43,188 nucleotides of DNA from Bacteroidales bacterium. GTDB taxonomy: Bacteria > Bacteroidota > Bacteroidia > Bacteroidales > PXBB01. Below the pieces are notes generated by a model. It made no database searches, was not told the origin of the DNA, and worked only from the letters and a program-made list of their open reading frames with translations. Positions 26,041-34,582 of this stretch are shown here, piece after piece. Position 1 is the first letter of the stretch. Each line of letters begins with the position of its first letter. The stretch is from assembly GCA_028698995.1 (NCBI GenBank), contig JAQVVM010000040.1, positions 1 through 43,188 on the forward strand. The letters are read 5' to 3'. Position numbers and translations under genes: made by a program.

Positions 26041-26571
26041 ATGATTAGTGATAGAGATAGTATTTCAGTAAATGAGGTCATTAAAGACCGTAAAGCCAAC
26101 AAATTCTTGTTTTACTTTTGGTTTGCTAAAAATTGGTTTTTGGAACGATTGGCTGTTGCAGCACCAATACCAAGCTGGAGGGTAGCTTTTCACAGATGGA
26201 GAGGCATCAAAATTGGAAAAAATGTGTATATCGGGTATGATGTTACATTCGACAGAATTTATCCTGAACTTATTACCATAGAAGATTATGTTGAAATTGG
26301 GGACAAATCAATTATTTCTGCCCATGAAAGAGGAAGTATTATTTTCAGGGATAAATACCCTAGAAAATTAAAACCTGTTCACCTAAAAAGAGGCGCATGG
26401 GTAATGCCAGGTGTCATTATAATTCCAGGCATAACTATAGGCGAAATGGCAGTCGTTGCAACAGGCTCAGTAGTTACCAAAGATGTGCCTTCAAAAAAAC
26501 TTGTGGGTGGGGTGCCGGCTAAAATTATTAAAGACTTGGAAGATGAAGCTGTTAGTAATGCAACTACTTAA
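26041..26571 (+). CDS. Hexapeptide-repeat acyltransferase (WcaF/WbbJ type)
   Basis: The 176-residue protein has a basic N-terminal helical part (about 1-55, with WFAKNWFLERLAV) and then a left-handed beta-helix: IKIGKNVYIGYDVTF, LITIEDYVEIGDKSIISAH with the catalytic-type His near residue 97, and WVMPGVIIIPGITIGEMAVVATGSVVTKDVP. The end VGGVPAKIIKDL is the standard end of the WcaF/NodL/LacA group. It would move an acetyl or other acyl group from acyl-CoA to a sugar hydroxyl. It is placed between the deacetylase (6 bases upstream) and the sugar amidotransferase (27 bases downstream). The acceptor is unknown. Confidence 0.85.
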   Translation: MISDRDSISVNEVIKDRKANKFLFYFWFAKNWFLERLAVAAPIPSWRVAFHRWRGIKIGKNVYIGYDVTFDRIYPELITIEDYVEIGDKSIISAHERGSIIFRDKYPRKLKPVHLKRGAWVMPGVIIIPGITIGEMAVVATGSVVTKDVPSKKLVGGVPAKIIKDLEDEAVSNATT

Positions 26572-26598
26572 TTAAAAATGTTTTATTTATAAGGAGTT

Positions 26599-27738
26599 AT
26601 GAAAGAAGAAGGTATGTTGGTTAGTTGTAGCAGGTGCTTACTTGATGAAACCGTGCCTGATATTAAGTTTGACAGTAAGGGTATTTGTAATTATTGTAAA
26701 AAGCATGATAAACTTCTTAAATACTATGTTCAAGATAATGAAATAAGAAAGAAAAACTTCAATGATCTGATCCTAAAAATAAAAGCCAAAAGATCGGGGG
26801 AATACGACGTAATAATTGGAGTTAGTGGGGGAACAGATAGCTCATACACTCTTTATAAGGCTATTGAAGCTGGGTTAAAACCATTAGCAGTTTATTTTGA
26901 TAATGGTTGGGGCTCAGAAACAGCAGTGTCAAATATCAAAAAAGTAACTTCTAAATTAGATATTCCTCTTTACACTTATGTTGTTGACTGGGAAGAATTT
27001 AAATCAATCCAAAAGGCTTTTTTATATGCTTCTGTTCCTTGTTTGGAGGTGCCTACAGATTTGGCAATTTCTTCTGTGCTATACAAAACAGCTCTTAAGG
27101 AAAATGTTAAGTTTATTTTTACTGGAGCTTCATTTATTACAGAGGGTACTGTTCCTAATGACTGGAGTTTCATTGATGGTGCATACATTAAAGATGTTTG
27201 CAAAAAACACGGAATTAAAAAATTTAATTCTTATCCAATTTTAACTTTGCAAAAAATTCTGTATTTTACTTTTGTAAAAAAAATCATTCAAATTCCAATT
27301 ACAAATTATTTTGAATATGACAAAATTAGTGCAAAAGAGTTTCTTATAAAAGAATTCGGATGGGAAGATTACGGTGGTCATCATTATGAAAACATATACA
27401 GCAAATGGGCTTTTGGGTGGTACACCTTAAATAAATTTGGGTATGACAAACGCAAAGTTTCTTTGTCCGGCCCTGTCAGAATGGGTCGTTTAGAAAGGGA
27501 GAAAGCAATTGAAATGATTAAAAATCCCCCACCAATTAACCCTCAGATAACAGATTATATTATAAAAAAACTAGACCTCACAAACGAAGAATTCGATAAA
27601 ATTATGAAAGCTCCTAATAAGAGCTTTAAAGATTATAACTCAAGCTACAAAACACTTTTAAAATTCAAACGTTTTGTTAAATTTGCAGTTAACAGAGACC
27701 TGATTTCTCCTGTTGTTTATGAAAAATTTTATGAATAA
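26599..27738 (+). CDS. N-acetyl sugar amidotransferase (WbpG/PseA/WbuX family)
   Basis: The 379-residue enzyme converts an acetamido group on a sugar into an acetamidino group using ATP and ammonia. An N-terminal zinc-finger-like set of cysteines (C10, C13, C30, C33, within CSRCLLDETVP and GICNYC) is typical of the family, followed by the PP-loop SGGTDSS at 76-82. Later family stretches are GASFITEGT and the YGGHHYENIYSKW region. It starts after an AAGGAG, a rare clear Shine-Dalgarno in this window. The ATG of the HisH gene overlaps its last codons (ATGAATAA). Known homologues modify bacillosamine-, ManNAc3NAcA-, legionaminic- or pseudaminic-type sugars; which one applies here cannot be read. 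Confidence 0.93.
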   Translation: MKEEGMLVSCSRCLLDETVPDIKFDSKGICNYCKKHDKLLKYYVQDNEIRKKNFNDLILKIKAKRSGEYDVIIGVSGGTDSSYTLYKAIEAGLKPLAVYFDNGWGSETAVSNIKKVTSKLDIPLYTYVVDWEEFKSIQKAFLYASVPCLEVPTDLAISSVLYKTALKENVKFIFTGASFITEGTVPNDWSFIDGAYIKDVCKKHGIKKFNSYPILTLQKILYFTFVKKIIQIPITNYFEYDKISAKEFLIKEFGWEDYGGHHYENIYSKWAFGWYTLNKFGYDKRKVSLSGPVRMGRLEREKAIEMIKNPPPINPQITDYIIKKLDLTNEEFDKIMKAPNKSFKDYNSSYKTLLKFKRFVKFAVNRDLISPVVYEKFYE

Positions 27739-28354
27739 AAACATTGTAATTATTGATTATGGTTTAGGTAATATTGAATCTATCAAATACAAATTAGAGT
27801 TATTTGGTTACTATGTTAGTTTGTCTAATTCAGCAGAAATAATTTTAAAAGCAGACCTCTTGATTTTACCTGGTGTAGGACACTTTGCCAAAGGAATGGA
27901 GAATTTAAAGAACTCCGGACTAATTGAAACTTTAAACACCGCCGTTTTAGAATTAAAAAAACCTATTATAGGCATTTGTTTGGGAATGCAACTCATGACT
28001 TCTTTCAGCGAAGAAGGGAACGTCCATGGTCTTAACTGGGTAGAAGCCATAACACAAAAATTTAATTTTTCTGATAATACTTTAAAAATACCCAATGTGG
28101 GCTGGAGGTCTATTAACATTATGAAAGAATCTGAGTATTTTGAAAATATTATGGATACTCAGGAATTTTATTTTACACATTCATATTATATAAACTGTTA
28201 TAATAAAGAAGATATCCTTGCACAAACGATATACGGGCATCCTTTCACTTCTGTTTTTCAAAAAAACAACATTTTGGGTGTTCAGTTTCATCCTGAAAAA
28301 AGCCACAAATCAGGCTTTCGGGTGTTACTAAATTTTGTTGAGAAAAACCTATGA
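27731..28354 (+). CDS. hisH: HisH-like glutamine amidotransferase of the sugar amidation system
   Basis: The 207-residue class I glutamine amidotransferase releases ammonia from glutamine for the sugar amidotransferase through its HisF-like partner. GICLGMQLM holds the catalytic Cys83, and FHPEKS near the C-terminus supplies His and Glu; the oxyanion region PGVGHFAKGM is present. I prefer the ATG at 27731, which places IVIIDYGLGN at the N-terminus as in the family; ATG 27719 or TTG 27713 are possible. It overlaps the gene before by 8 bases and the gene after by 4. The setting shows that this is the glycan paralogue (WbuY type) and not the histidine-pathway enzyme. No other his gene is nearby. 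Confidence 0.92.
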   Translation: MNKNIVIIDYGLGNIESIKYKLELFGYYVSLSNSAEIILKADLLILPGVGHFAKGMENLKNSGLIETLNTAVLELKKPIIGICLGMQLMTSFSEEGNVHGLNWVEAITQKFNFSDNTLKIPNVGWRSINIMKESEYFENIMDTQEFYFTHSYYINCYNKEDILAQTIYGHPFTSVFQKNNILGVQFHPEKSHKSGFRVLLNFVEKNL

Positions 28355-29112
28355 TAAAAAAAAGAATAATACCTGTTTTACTTCTTAAAAACATGGGCTT
28401 ATATAAAGGCATCCATTTTAAGAACTATGTTTATATAGGTGATCCTATTAATGCCGTAAAAATCTTTAATGACATGGATGTTGATGAACTGGTTTTTCTT
28501 GACATTGAATGTTCTCAAAAAAAGGGAACTATTGATTTAAATTTTGTAAAGAACCTTGCAGAAGAGTGTTTTATGCCCTTTTCTGTTGGTGGAGGCATTG
28601 ATTCATTAGATAAAGCATCTCAGATTTTTAAAGCAGGGGCAGAAAAGGTTATTTTGAATACTAAAGCTGTTGAAAACCCTGACTTAATCTCACAAATCTC
28701 TAAAAACTATGGCAGCCAAAGTGTTGTCGTTTCTATTGATGTAAAAAAGAATTGGTTAGGGAAATATTGTTTATATGTATATTCCGGTGGCAAACAGGTT
28801 AATTGTAACCTTATTGAATGGGTTAGAAAAGCAGAACAATTAGGTGCCGGTGAAATTTTATTAAATTCAATAGATCAGGATGGGACAATGAAAGGTTATG
28901 ATATAAATTTAATTAATTGGGTGGCAAAAGAAGTTAAAATACCAGTTATTGCTTGTGGTGGAGCAGGCCATGTTAGAGATTTCAAATCTGCAATAGATGC
29001 AGGTGCCGATGCATGTGCTGCAGGCAGCATGTTTGTTTTTCATGGGCCAAGAAAAGGGATACTTATCAATTACCCTGAAAAAAGTGAATTAAATAATCTT
29101 TTTAAACAATGA
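28351..29112 (+). CDS. hisF: HisF-like partner of the sugar amidation system (WbuZ type)
   Basis: The 253-residue TIM-barrel protein matches HisF along its length: KRIIPVLLL, VGGGI at 79-83, AGAEKVILNTKA, SIDVKKN with Asp130, GAGEILLNSIDQDGTMKGYD and IACGGAG. In true HisF the catalytic pair is Asp11 and Asp130. Counting from this start, residue 11 is Leu while Asp130 is kept. Loss of Asp11 with LLLK in its place is what I expect for the WbuZ/AglZ group, which guides ammonia to the sugar amidotransferase and does not make imidazole glycerol phosphate. It overlaps HisH by 4 bases and the next gene by 4. Confidence 0.92.
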   Translation: MIKKRIIPVLLLKNMGLYKGIHFKNYVYIGDPINAVKIFNDMDVDELVFLDIECSQKKGTIDLNFVKNLAEECFMPFSVGGGIDSLDKASQIFKAGAEKVILNTKAVENPDLISQISKNYGSQSVVVSIDVKKNWLGKYCLYVYSGGKQVNCNLIEWVRKAEQLGAGEILLNSIDQDGTMKGYDINLINWVAKEVKIPVIACGGAGHVRDFKSAIDAGADACAAGSMFVFHGPRKGILINYPEKSELNNLFKQ

Positions 29113-30137
29113 AAATACTTTTTGATATTAATCATCCGGCACATGTTCATCTCTTTAAAAATCTTATTTGGGAGATGGAAAAAAAAGGACATGAAATCAT
29201 TGTAACTGCTTCTCATAAAGATATTGCAACCCTCCTTCTTAAAAAATATAATATTCCTTTTATTGACATGGGAACCTATGGCAATTCATTGTTGAGTAAG
29301 GTTTTTAATCTACCCTTTAAAAGCCTAAAACTTGCTTATGTCGCAAAAAAAAAAAAGGTTGATATATTGCTGGGCATATCGTTCAGAGTTAGCCATGCAG
29401 GCTGGTTGATAGGTAAACCCTCTTTTGTTTTTGATGATACTGAACATGCCTCTAACGAAATTCGTCTTTACAAACCCTTCGCTACAAAAATCTTCACACC
29501 CGACTGCTTTACCAAAGATCTTGGTAAAAAACAAGTTCGTTATCCCGGATACCATGAGCTGGCCTACCTCCACCCCAATCGTTTTACACCAAACCACGAA
29601 GTTCTCAAAGAAATTGGACTTTCGGTAAACGATACATTTTTTGTGCTCCGTTTTGTTGCCTGGGATGCCTCTCACGACATAGGTCATAAAGGTATAAGCC
29701 TCGAAAACAAAAGAAAACTTATTGAAATACTAAAACCCCACGGCAAAATAATCATTTCTTCCGAAAAAAAACTACCTGCCGAATTCGAAGAATACAGAAT
29801 GTCTATATGTCCCACTAAAATGCACGATCTGCTCTATTATGCATCTTTATTTATTGGAGAAGGAGCCACAATGGCTTCAGAATGTGCTATTCTGGGAACT
29901 CCAGCTATATATGTCAACAGCCTCGACGCAGGTACCTTGCAGGAACAAAACAGACTAGGTTTAATTTACAGCCTTCGCAATGATGCTACCCTCATGGAAG
30001 TAACAACATCTTTACTTTCGAACAATAGGATTGATAAAGAAGAATGGCGCGCAAATGCCAAAGAAAAACTTAAATATAAAATTGACACTACTGATTTTAT
30101 ATTAAACCTTTTAATAAAACAGGTTAAGATGAATTGA
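29109..30137 (+). CDS. DUF354-family glycosyltransferase-like protein
   Basis: The 342-residue protein starts MKILFDINHPAHVHLFKNL, the hallmark of the DUF354 family, a GT-B-like group related to UDP-GlcNAc 2-epimerases and MurG. Further family stretches are ILLGISFRVSHAGWLIGKPSFVFDDTEHA in the first half, VRYPGYHELAYLHP in the middle, and GEGATMASECAILGTPAIYV near 255-275, which resembles the donor-binding motif of GT-B enzymes. Such genes are common in surface-glycan loci. It would add a sugar, perhaps the acetamidino sugar, to the growing chain in the cytoplasm. The ATG overlaps the HisF stop (ATGA), so it is the last gene of the coupled operon that starts at 25109. Confidence 0.85.
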   Translation: MKILFDINHPAHVHLFKNLIWEMEKKGHEIIVTASHKDIATLLLKKYNIPFIDMGTYGNSLLSKVFNLPFKSLKLAYVAKKKKVDILLGISFRVSHAGWLIGKPSFVFDDTEHASNEIRLYKPFATKIFTPDCFTKDLGKKQVRYPGYHELAYLHPNRFTPNHEVLKEIGLSVNDTFFVLRFVAWDASHDIGHKGISLENKRKLIEILKPHGKIIISSEKKLPAEFEEYRMSICPTKMHDLLYYASLFIGEGATMASECAILGTPAIYVNSLDAGTLQEQNRLGLIYSLRNDATLMEVTTSLLSNNRIDKEEWRANAKEKLKYKIDTTDFILNLLIKQVKMN

Positions 30138-30184
30138 ACTAAAACTCCTAACACCTAACAGTTAAACAAAAAAATTTTAATGTT

Positions 30185-30192
30185 TATCTTTG
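30185..30192 (+). promoter_or_regulatory. Bacteroidetes-type -7 promoter element (TATCTTTG)
   Basis: TATCTTTG lies 17 bases before the ATG at 30209. This leaves a leader of only about 10 bases. Confidence 0.55.
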
Positions 30193-30208
30193 CATATAAT
30201 TATTACCC

Positions 30209-32062
30209 ATGTGTGGCATAATCGGAATTATTGATTTAAAAAAAGATTTTAAAGACAGCTCTGTTATAAAGAACATGATGCAAAGCATCAAACATCGTGG
30301 GCCCGATGGGGAAGGATTTTTCGTAGAAAGTAATGTAGCGCTGGGCCATGTCCGACTCAGCATTATTGATTTATCGGAAGAGGCCAACCAGCCCATGTTC
30401 TCGCCCGACAACAATCTTCTAATTGTTTTCAATGGCGAAATATATAACTTTCAGGATGTTAAAAACGAACTATCGTCTACATATCAATTTAGTACAAAAT
30501 CCGACACCGAAGTCATACTCAATGCCTACAAAGAATGGGGCGAAGATTGTCTTCACAAATTCAATGGCATGTTTGCCTTTGCTATTTATAATAGGAATGA
30601 AAAAACAATTTTTGCTGCTAGAGACAGGTTTGGCATTAAACCCTTTTACTATTATCTCAATGAAGATTTTTTTATTTTTGGTTCTGAAATTAAAGCCATA
30701 TTAGCTTCGGATTATGTAAAAGCAGAACTGAACGAAGAAATGCTTTACGATTTTATTGTTTTTAACCGTACCGACCATACGACACAAACTTGTTTTAAAA
30801 ACATTAATAACCTGCGGCCAGGTCACAAAATTTTGTTAAATTCACAAACCGGTAATTGTACTATTGAACAATGGTACACCCTGCCCGACTTAAAAAAGGA
30901 AAATAAAAGCCTTGCTTTTTACAAAGATACATTATTAAAACAACTCAACGAAAGCATCCGCCTGCATTTAGTGAGCGATGTGCCCGTTGGATCTGCCCTC
31001 TCCGGCGGATTAGATTCCTCTGCTCTGGTAACTTTAATGCGCCGACAAATGCCCGACGAAACAATGCTTCATACCTTTTCTGCTGTATATGACAAAAATT
31101 GGGAAAAAGACGAACAAAAATATATTGAAGCACTTAAAAAGCATATTGTTATAAACACGACCTACACAACGCCTACAGCTGAAAAGCTGTTGGCTGACCT
31201 CGACAAACTCATTTATCAACAGGAAGAACCTTTTGCAAGTGCTTCTATGTTTGCTTCATGGTGCGTTTACAGAAAAGCCCACGAAAATGGTATTAAAGTA
31301 CTCCTCAACGGACAAGGTGCTGACGAAGTTTTTGCCTACGATTATATGGCTGCCTTTTATTTTTATGAACTCTTTTTAGGTTATAACTGGTTTAGTCTTA
31401 TAAAAGAGCTGTGGTATTTTTACCGTAAGCAGGCTTACCCTCTTTTCACAATTAAACTATTTGCCTTTTTAATAGCACCTGCCTTTTTAAAAAACAGGCT
31501 TATTAAAGCTTCAGACCCCCTTATTAAAAAAGATTTTTTTGCCAAGTATAAAGATAAAAGCCATTTTCACAAGACCTTTTTCAAATCCAAAACCCTTAAC
31601 GAAAATGTAAAAAATCACCTACTCATGAAATTGCACCACCTTTTAAGAGTAGAAGATAAAAATGCCATGATGTTTTCTGTTGAGGGACGGGTTCCTTTTC
31701 TCGAACACCAATTGGTTGAATTTGCCCTAAATATACCCCCTCAATTAAAAGTGCGAACCGGCGAAGTGAAATACATTTTAAAGCAATGTATGAAACACCT
31801 TCTACCGGATGAAATTTTCAACAGGAATAATAAAATCGGCTACGAAACACCTATGGATAGATGGTTTAGAGAACCCATTTTTTTAGAAGAGATGAATGAT
31901 CTGTTGTTTAATTCTGAGCAACCCATGGCTAAATTTCTTGACATTGATTTTGTAAAAACAAAATGGAAAGAACACCTCGAAGGTAAAAACAACGGAGCGC
32001 TTATTTGGAAATATTTTTATTTAACAAAATGGTATAACATAAACTTCAAATCAGAAATTTGA
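30209..32062 (+). CDS. asnB: Asparagine synthase-type glutamine amidotransferase, copy 1
   Basis: The 617-residue protein has the full two-domain build of glutamine-hydrolysing AsnB. The N-terminal Ntn glutaminase domain begins with the nucleophile Cys2 (MCGIIG), with HRGPD at 29-33 and VFNGEIYN at 73-80. The C-terminal synthetase domain has the PP-loop SGGLDSS at 265-271 and later EGRVPFLEH. It adenylates a carboxylate and forms an amide with ammonia from glutamine. In glycan loci such enzymes often amidate uronic acids instead of making asparagine; that reading is inference. Shortest spacing is to its own promoter, so it is probably a separate unit from the operon before it. It is followed by 150 bases up to the next promoter and gene. 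Confidence 0.9.
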   Translation: MCGIIGIIDLKKDFKDSSVIKNMMQSIKHRGPDGEGFFVESNVALGHVRLSIIDLSEEANQPMFSPDNNLLIVFNGEIYNFQDVKNELSSTYQFSTKSDTEVILNAYKEWGEDCLHKFNGMFAFAIYNRNEKTIFAARDRFGIKPFYYYLNEDFFIFGSEIKAILASDYVKAELNEEMLYDFIVFNRTDHTTQTCFKNINNLRPGHKILLNSQTGNCTIEQWYTLPDLKKENKSLAFYKDTLLKQLNESIRLHLVSDVPVGSALSGGLDSSALVTLMRRQMPDETMLHTFSAVYDKNWEKDEQKYIEALKKHIVINTTYTTPTAEKLLADLDKLIYQQEEPFASASMFASWCVYRKAHENGIKVLLNGQGADEVFAYDYMAAFYFYELFLGYNWFSLIKELWYFYRKQAYPLFTIKLFAFLIAPAFLKNRLIKASDPLIKKDFFAKYKDKSHFHKTFFKSKTLNENVKNHLLMKLHHLLRVEDKNAMMFSVEGRVPFLEHQLVEFALNIPPQLKVRTGEVKYILKQCMKHLLPDEIFNRNNKIGYETPMDRWFREPIFLEEMNDLLFNSEQPMAKFLDIDFVKTKWKEHLEGKNNGALIWKYFYLTKWYNINFKSEI

Positions 32063-32188
32063 AAACCCGAAGTGATGGCAAAATACTAAACCAACAAAGT
32101 GAATCTCTAAAATCTCCACCACTCTCAGGTCCTATTCATACACCCACATTCTTTTTCAATATCCATAAATATAAAAAATAAAAAACAT

Positions 32189-32196
32189 TACCTTTG
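32189..32196 (+). promoter_or_regulatory. Bacteroidetes-type -7 promoter element (TACCTTTG)
   Basis: TACCTTTG lies 17 bases before the GTG start at 32213 and would drive the 32.2-38.2 kb group, where the gaps are short. Confidence 0.55.
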
Positions 32197-32212
32197 CATA
32201 AAACAATCTCTC

Positions 32213-33388
32213 GTGAAAGATAAAAGCATATTGTACCTCGTTCATTCTTACAACGCATTTCAAAAGGACCAAATAGAAATTCTAGCTAAACATTTCAATC
32301 ACGTTTATGTTCTAGTACGCTACAAGCCCATTACCGAATTATACAAGATTTTTCCCCTCAGCGCCTTAAGATACCACACCAAACGGTTTGCTATAAATAC
32401 TGCTGATTGCCCTCACAATGTAACGGTTATACCCGTACCTTTATGGTATTTACCAACGAATGCCGGCTATAGAAAGCTCGGCGAAAAGCATTTTTTAAAA
32501 GCTCTTAAAATTATCAATGCACACAATTTCAAATTTGACTTAATACACGCCCATTTCACATGGACAGCAGGGTATGCTGCATATAAAATTGCAAAAATTT
32601 TTAATGTCCCGTACCTTTTAACAGTACATGAAGACAACGACTACTTTAACCAAGAATACCTGCTAGGAGATGTAAACATTGAAAACACCTGGAAAAATGC
32701 AAATGCCATCATAAGAGTTAACAAGGCAAGTATACCTGTACTAAAAGAATTTAACGACAATGTACTGCATATACCCAATGGCTTTAACAGTAGTATTTTT
32801 AAACCCCTTGATACCATAAATGCAAAAAAACAACTTGGGCTTTCTGAAAAAAACAAACTTTTATTAAGTTGTGGAGGACTTGAAACCTATAAGGGCCACA
32901 CCTATCTAATTGAGGCAATCAAAATATTAGCTCAAAAACATCATCATCTAAAATGTATTATTATTGGTGATGGGGTATTAAAAAAGACCTTATTAAAAAA
33001 AATCAAACATTATGAGTTACAGGATATTATTCGGTTGACTGGAGCAATACCTCATAAAGACTTAAATGTGTGGATGAACGCCTGCGACCTCTTTGTATTG
33101 CCAAGTATCAGTGAAAGTTTCGGTATCGTACAGCTTGAAGCAATGGCCTGCGGGAAACCCGTGGTAGCTACTCGCAACGGTGGCAGCGAAGAAGTTATTG
33201 TGTCTTACGAACTCGGCCTGCTTTGCCAAAAACAAAACCCACAAGACCTCTCCCAAAAAATGGAAATGGCTCTTAATAAACAATGGAATAAAGAGCTTAT
33301 TGTTGATTACGCCAAACAATTTGATTGGGAAAAGGTGTGTGGAGAGATTAAAAATATATATGTTAGCTTATTAAATAAAGTTGCTTAA
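32213..33388 (+). CDS. Family 4 glycosyltransferase (GT-B)
   Basis: The 391-residue protein is a retaining GT-B enzyme. The N-terminal half has DLIHAHFTWTAGYAAYKIA. The C-terminal Glycos_transf_1 domain has CGGLETYKGHTYLIEAI near 220, DGVLKK, and the donor-site motif SISESFGIVQLEAMACGKPVVATRNGG near 302-328 with the two Glu of E-x7-E. It starts with GTG, since no ATG is in frame close to the promoter. It transfers a sugar from a nucleotide donor to the lipid-linked glycan at the cytoplasmic membrane. The next gene follows 3 bases after its stop. Confidence 0.92.
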   Translation: MKDKSILYLVHSYNAFQKDQIEILAKHFNHVYVLVRYKPITELYKIFPLSALRYHTKRFAINTADCPHNVTVIPVPLWYLPTNAGYRKLGEKHFLKALKIINAHNFKFDLIHAHFTWTAGYAAYKIAKIFNVPYLLTVHEDNDYFNQEYLLGDVNIENTWKNANAIIRVNKASIPVLKEFNDNVLHIPNGFNSSIFKPLDTINAKKQLGLSEKNKLLLSCGGLETYKGHTYLIEAIKILAQKHHHLKCIIIGDGVLKKTLLKKIKHYELQDIIRLTGAIPHKDLNVWMNACDLFVLPSISESFGIVQLEAMACGKPVVATRNGGSEEVIVSYELGLLCQKQNPQDLSQKMEMALNKQWNKELIVDYAKQFDWEKVCGEIKNIYVSLLNKVA

Positions 33389-33391
33389 ATC

Positions 33392-34564
33392 ATGCCCAAA
33401 ATTGTTTTTGATATGGATAAAACAATAAAGTTGCTTAAAAAGGCAACACTATGGTTTTTTCAACAATTATCATTAATTGTACCTGTTAAAAAAAATCGAG
33501 TAACTTTTATTCGCACACACTTTTTAGGAAGTAATACTACGCTGGTTTTTGAGAAAATTAGAAAAAATAACGATCTTGATATTCAATTTTTCGACCATTA
33601 TCCTGTTAACGGAACAATGCCTCTAATTTTAAATGAAATAAAATTATATTTTAAGCTACTAAAAAGCAAAATAATTATTACAACACATGGTGCTGTTTTA
33701 AAAACCAGAAAGAATATATGTATTGATCTTTGGCATGGCATACCTATTAAAGGCATGAATTTAATGGATAATACAATTACTAAAAAAAAGAGGGTTGAAA
33801 ATAAAATTGATTTTTTTATAACCGCATCTGATTTCCAAATTACTCTGATGAATGCCTGTTTTGGAAAAAAACACTCACAATATGCTGTGTTAGGCTTACC
33901 CATTAATGATTTATTATTTTCAAAGAACGAATCAATTTACACAAAACTTAATTTTTCAAATGATATAAAAGTAATTTTTTATTTGCCTACATTTAGGGAC
34001 GGAGAACAGCTTGGAACCAATTGTGACAATGCTATCTCAAAGCTTAGAATGAAAAATTTTGAATTTGAATCATTTAATCAATTTCTAATTCAAAACAATT
34101 TGGTATTTGTTATAAAACCACATCCCTACGAAATGGATTTATGGCTTAATTTTAAAACACATTATAGCTTTTCAAATATCGTACTTGTGTTCGATGCTTT
34201 TTTAAAAGAACAAAACATAGACACCTACAATATTTTAGGTATAACAGATATTTTGATTACAGATTATTCTTCCGTGTATTTTGATTTTCTTCTGTTAAAC
34301 AGACCAATTATTTTTATTCCTACAGACTTAGAGAAATATAGAGAAAAAAGAAACCTCTTGCTTGAACCCTATGATTTTTGGACACCCGGACCAAAGTGCC
34401 TTAACCAAAATGATTTACAAAATGAAATTGTTAAATGTTTGAATGAGAAAGCATATTATGAGAAAGAAAGAGCATTGATGACTTCAATATTTCATAAATA
34501 TAAAGATGGCAAATCATCTGAAAGAATTGTGGAATTTATTAAAGAGGTAATTTCCAAAAACTAA
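33392..34564 (+). CDS. TagB/TagF-like polyol-phosphate transferase (Glyphos_transf family)
   Basis: The 390-residue protein belongs to the CDP-glycerol:poly(glycerophosphate) glycerophosphotransferase family. The two catalytic His motifs are present: DLWHGIPIKG (His115) and KPHPYE near 246. Between them is YLPTFRDG, and the nucleotide-binding ITDYSSVYFDFLLLNRPIIF follows near 287-307. Such enzymes move glycerol phosphate, ribitol phosphate or similar from a CDP carrier to a glycan; in Gram-negative capsules they build or decorate teichoic-acid-like polymers. The TagD-like cytidylyltransferase at 36466 could make the CDP donor. Only the catalytic domain is present, without the long N-terminal part of TagF. 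It is 3 bases after the GT4 gene. Confidence 0.87.
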   Translation: MPKIVFDMDKTIKLLKKATLWFFQQLSLIVPVKKNRVTFIRTHFLGSNTTLVFEKIRKNNDLDIQFFDHYPVNGTMPLILNEIKLYFKLLKSKIIITTHGAVLKTRKNICIDLWHGIPIKGMNLMDNTITKKKRVENKIDFFITASDFQITLMNACFGKKHSQYAVLGLPINDLLFSKNESIYTKLNFSNDIKVIFYLPTFRDGEQLGTNCDNAISKLRMKNFEFESFNQFLIQNNLVFVIKPHPYEMDLWLNFKTHYSFSNIVLVFDAFLKEQNIDTYNILGITDILITDYSSVYFDFLLLNRPIIFIPTDLEKYREKRNLLLEPYDFWTPGPKCLNQNDLQNEIVKCLNEKAYYEKERALMTSIFHKYKDGKSSERIVEFIKEVISKN

Positions 34565-34582
34565 TTATTTTATATTATCAAA

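Noticed and set aside
27731..29112. Histidine biosynthesis genes
   Set aside because: The HisH/HisF pair is coupled to an N-acetyl sugar amidotransferase, residue 11 of HisF is not Asp, and no other his gene is near.
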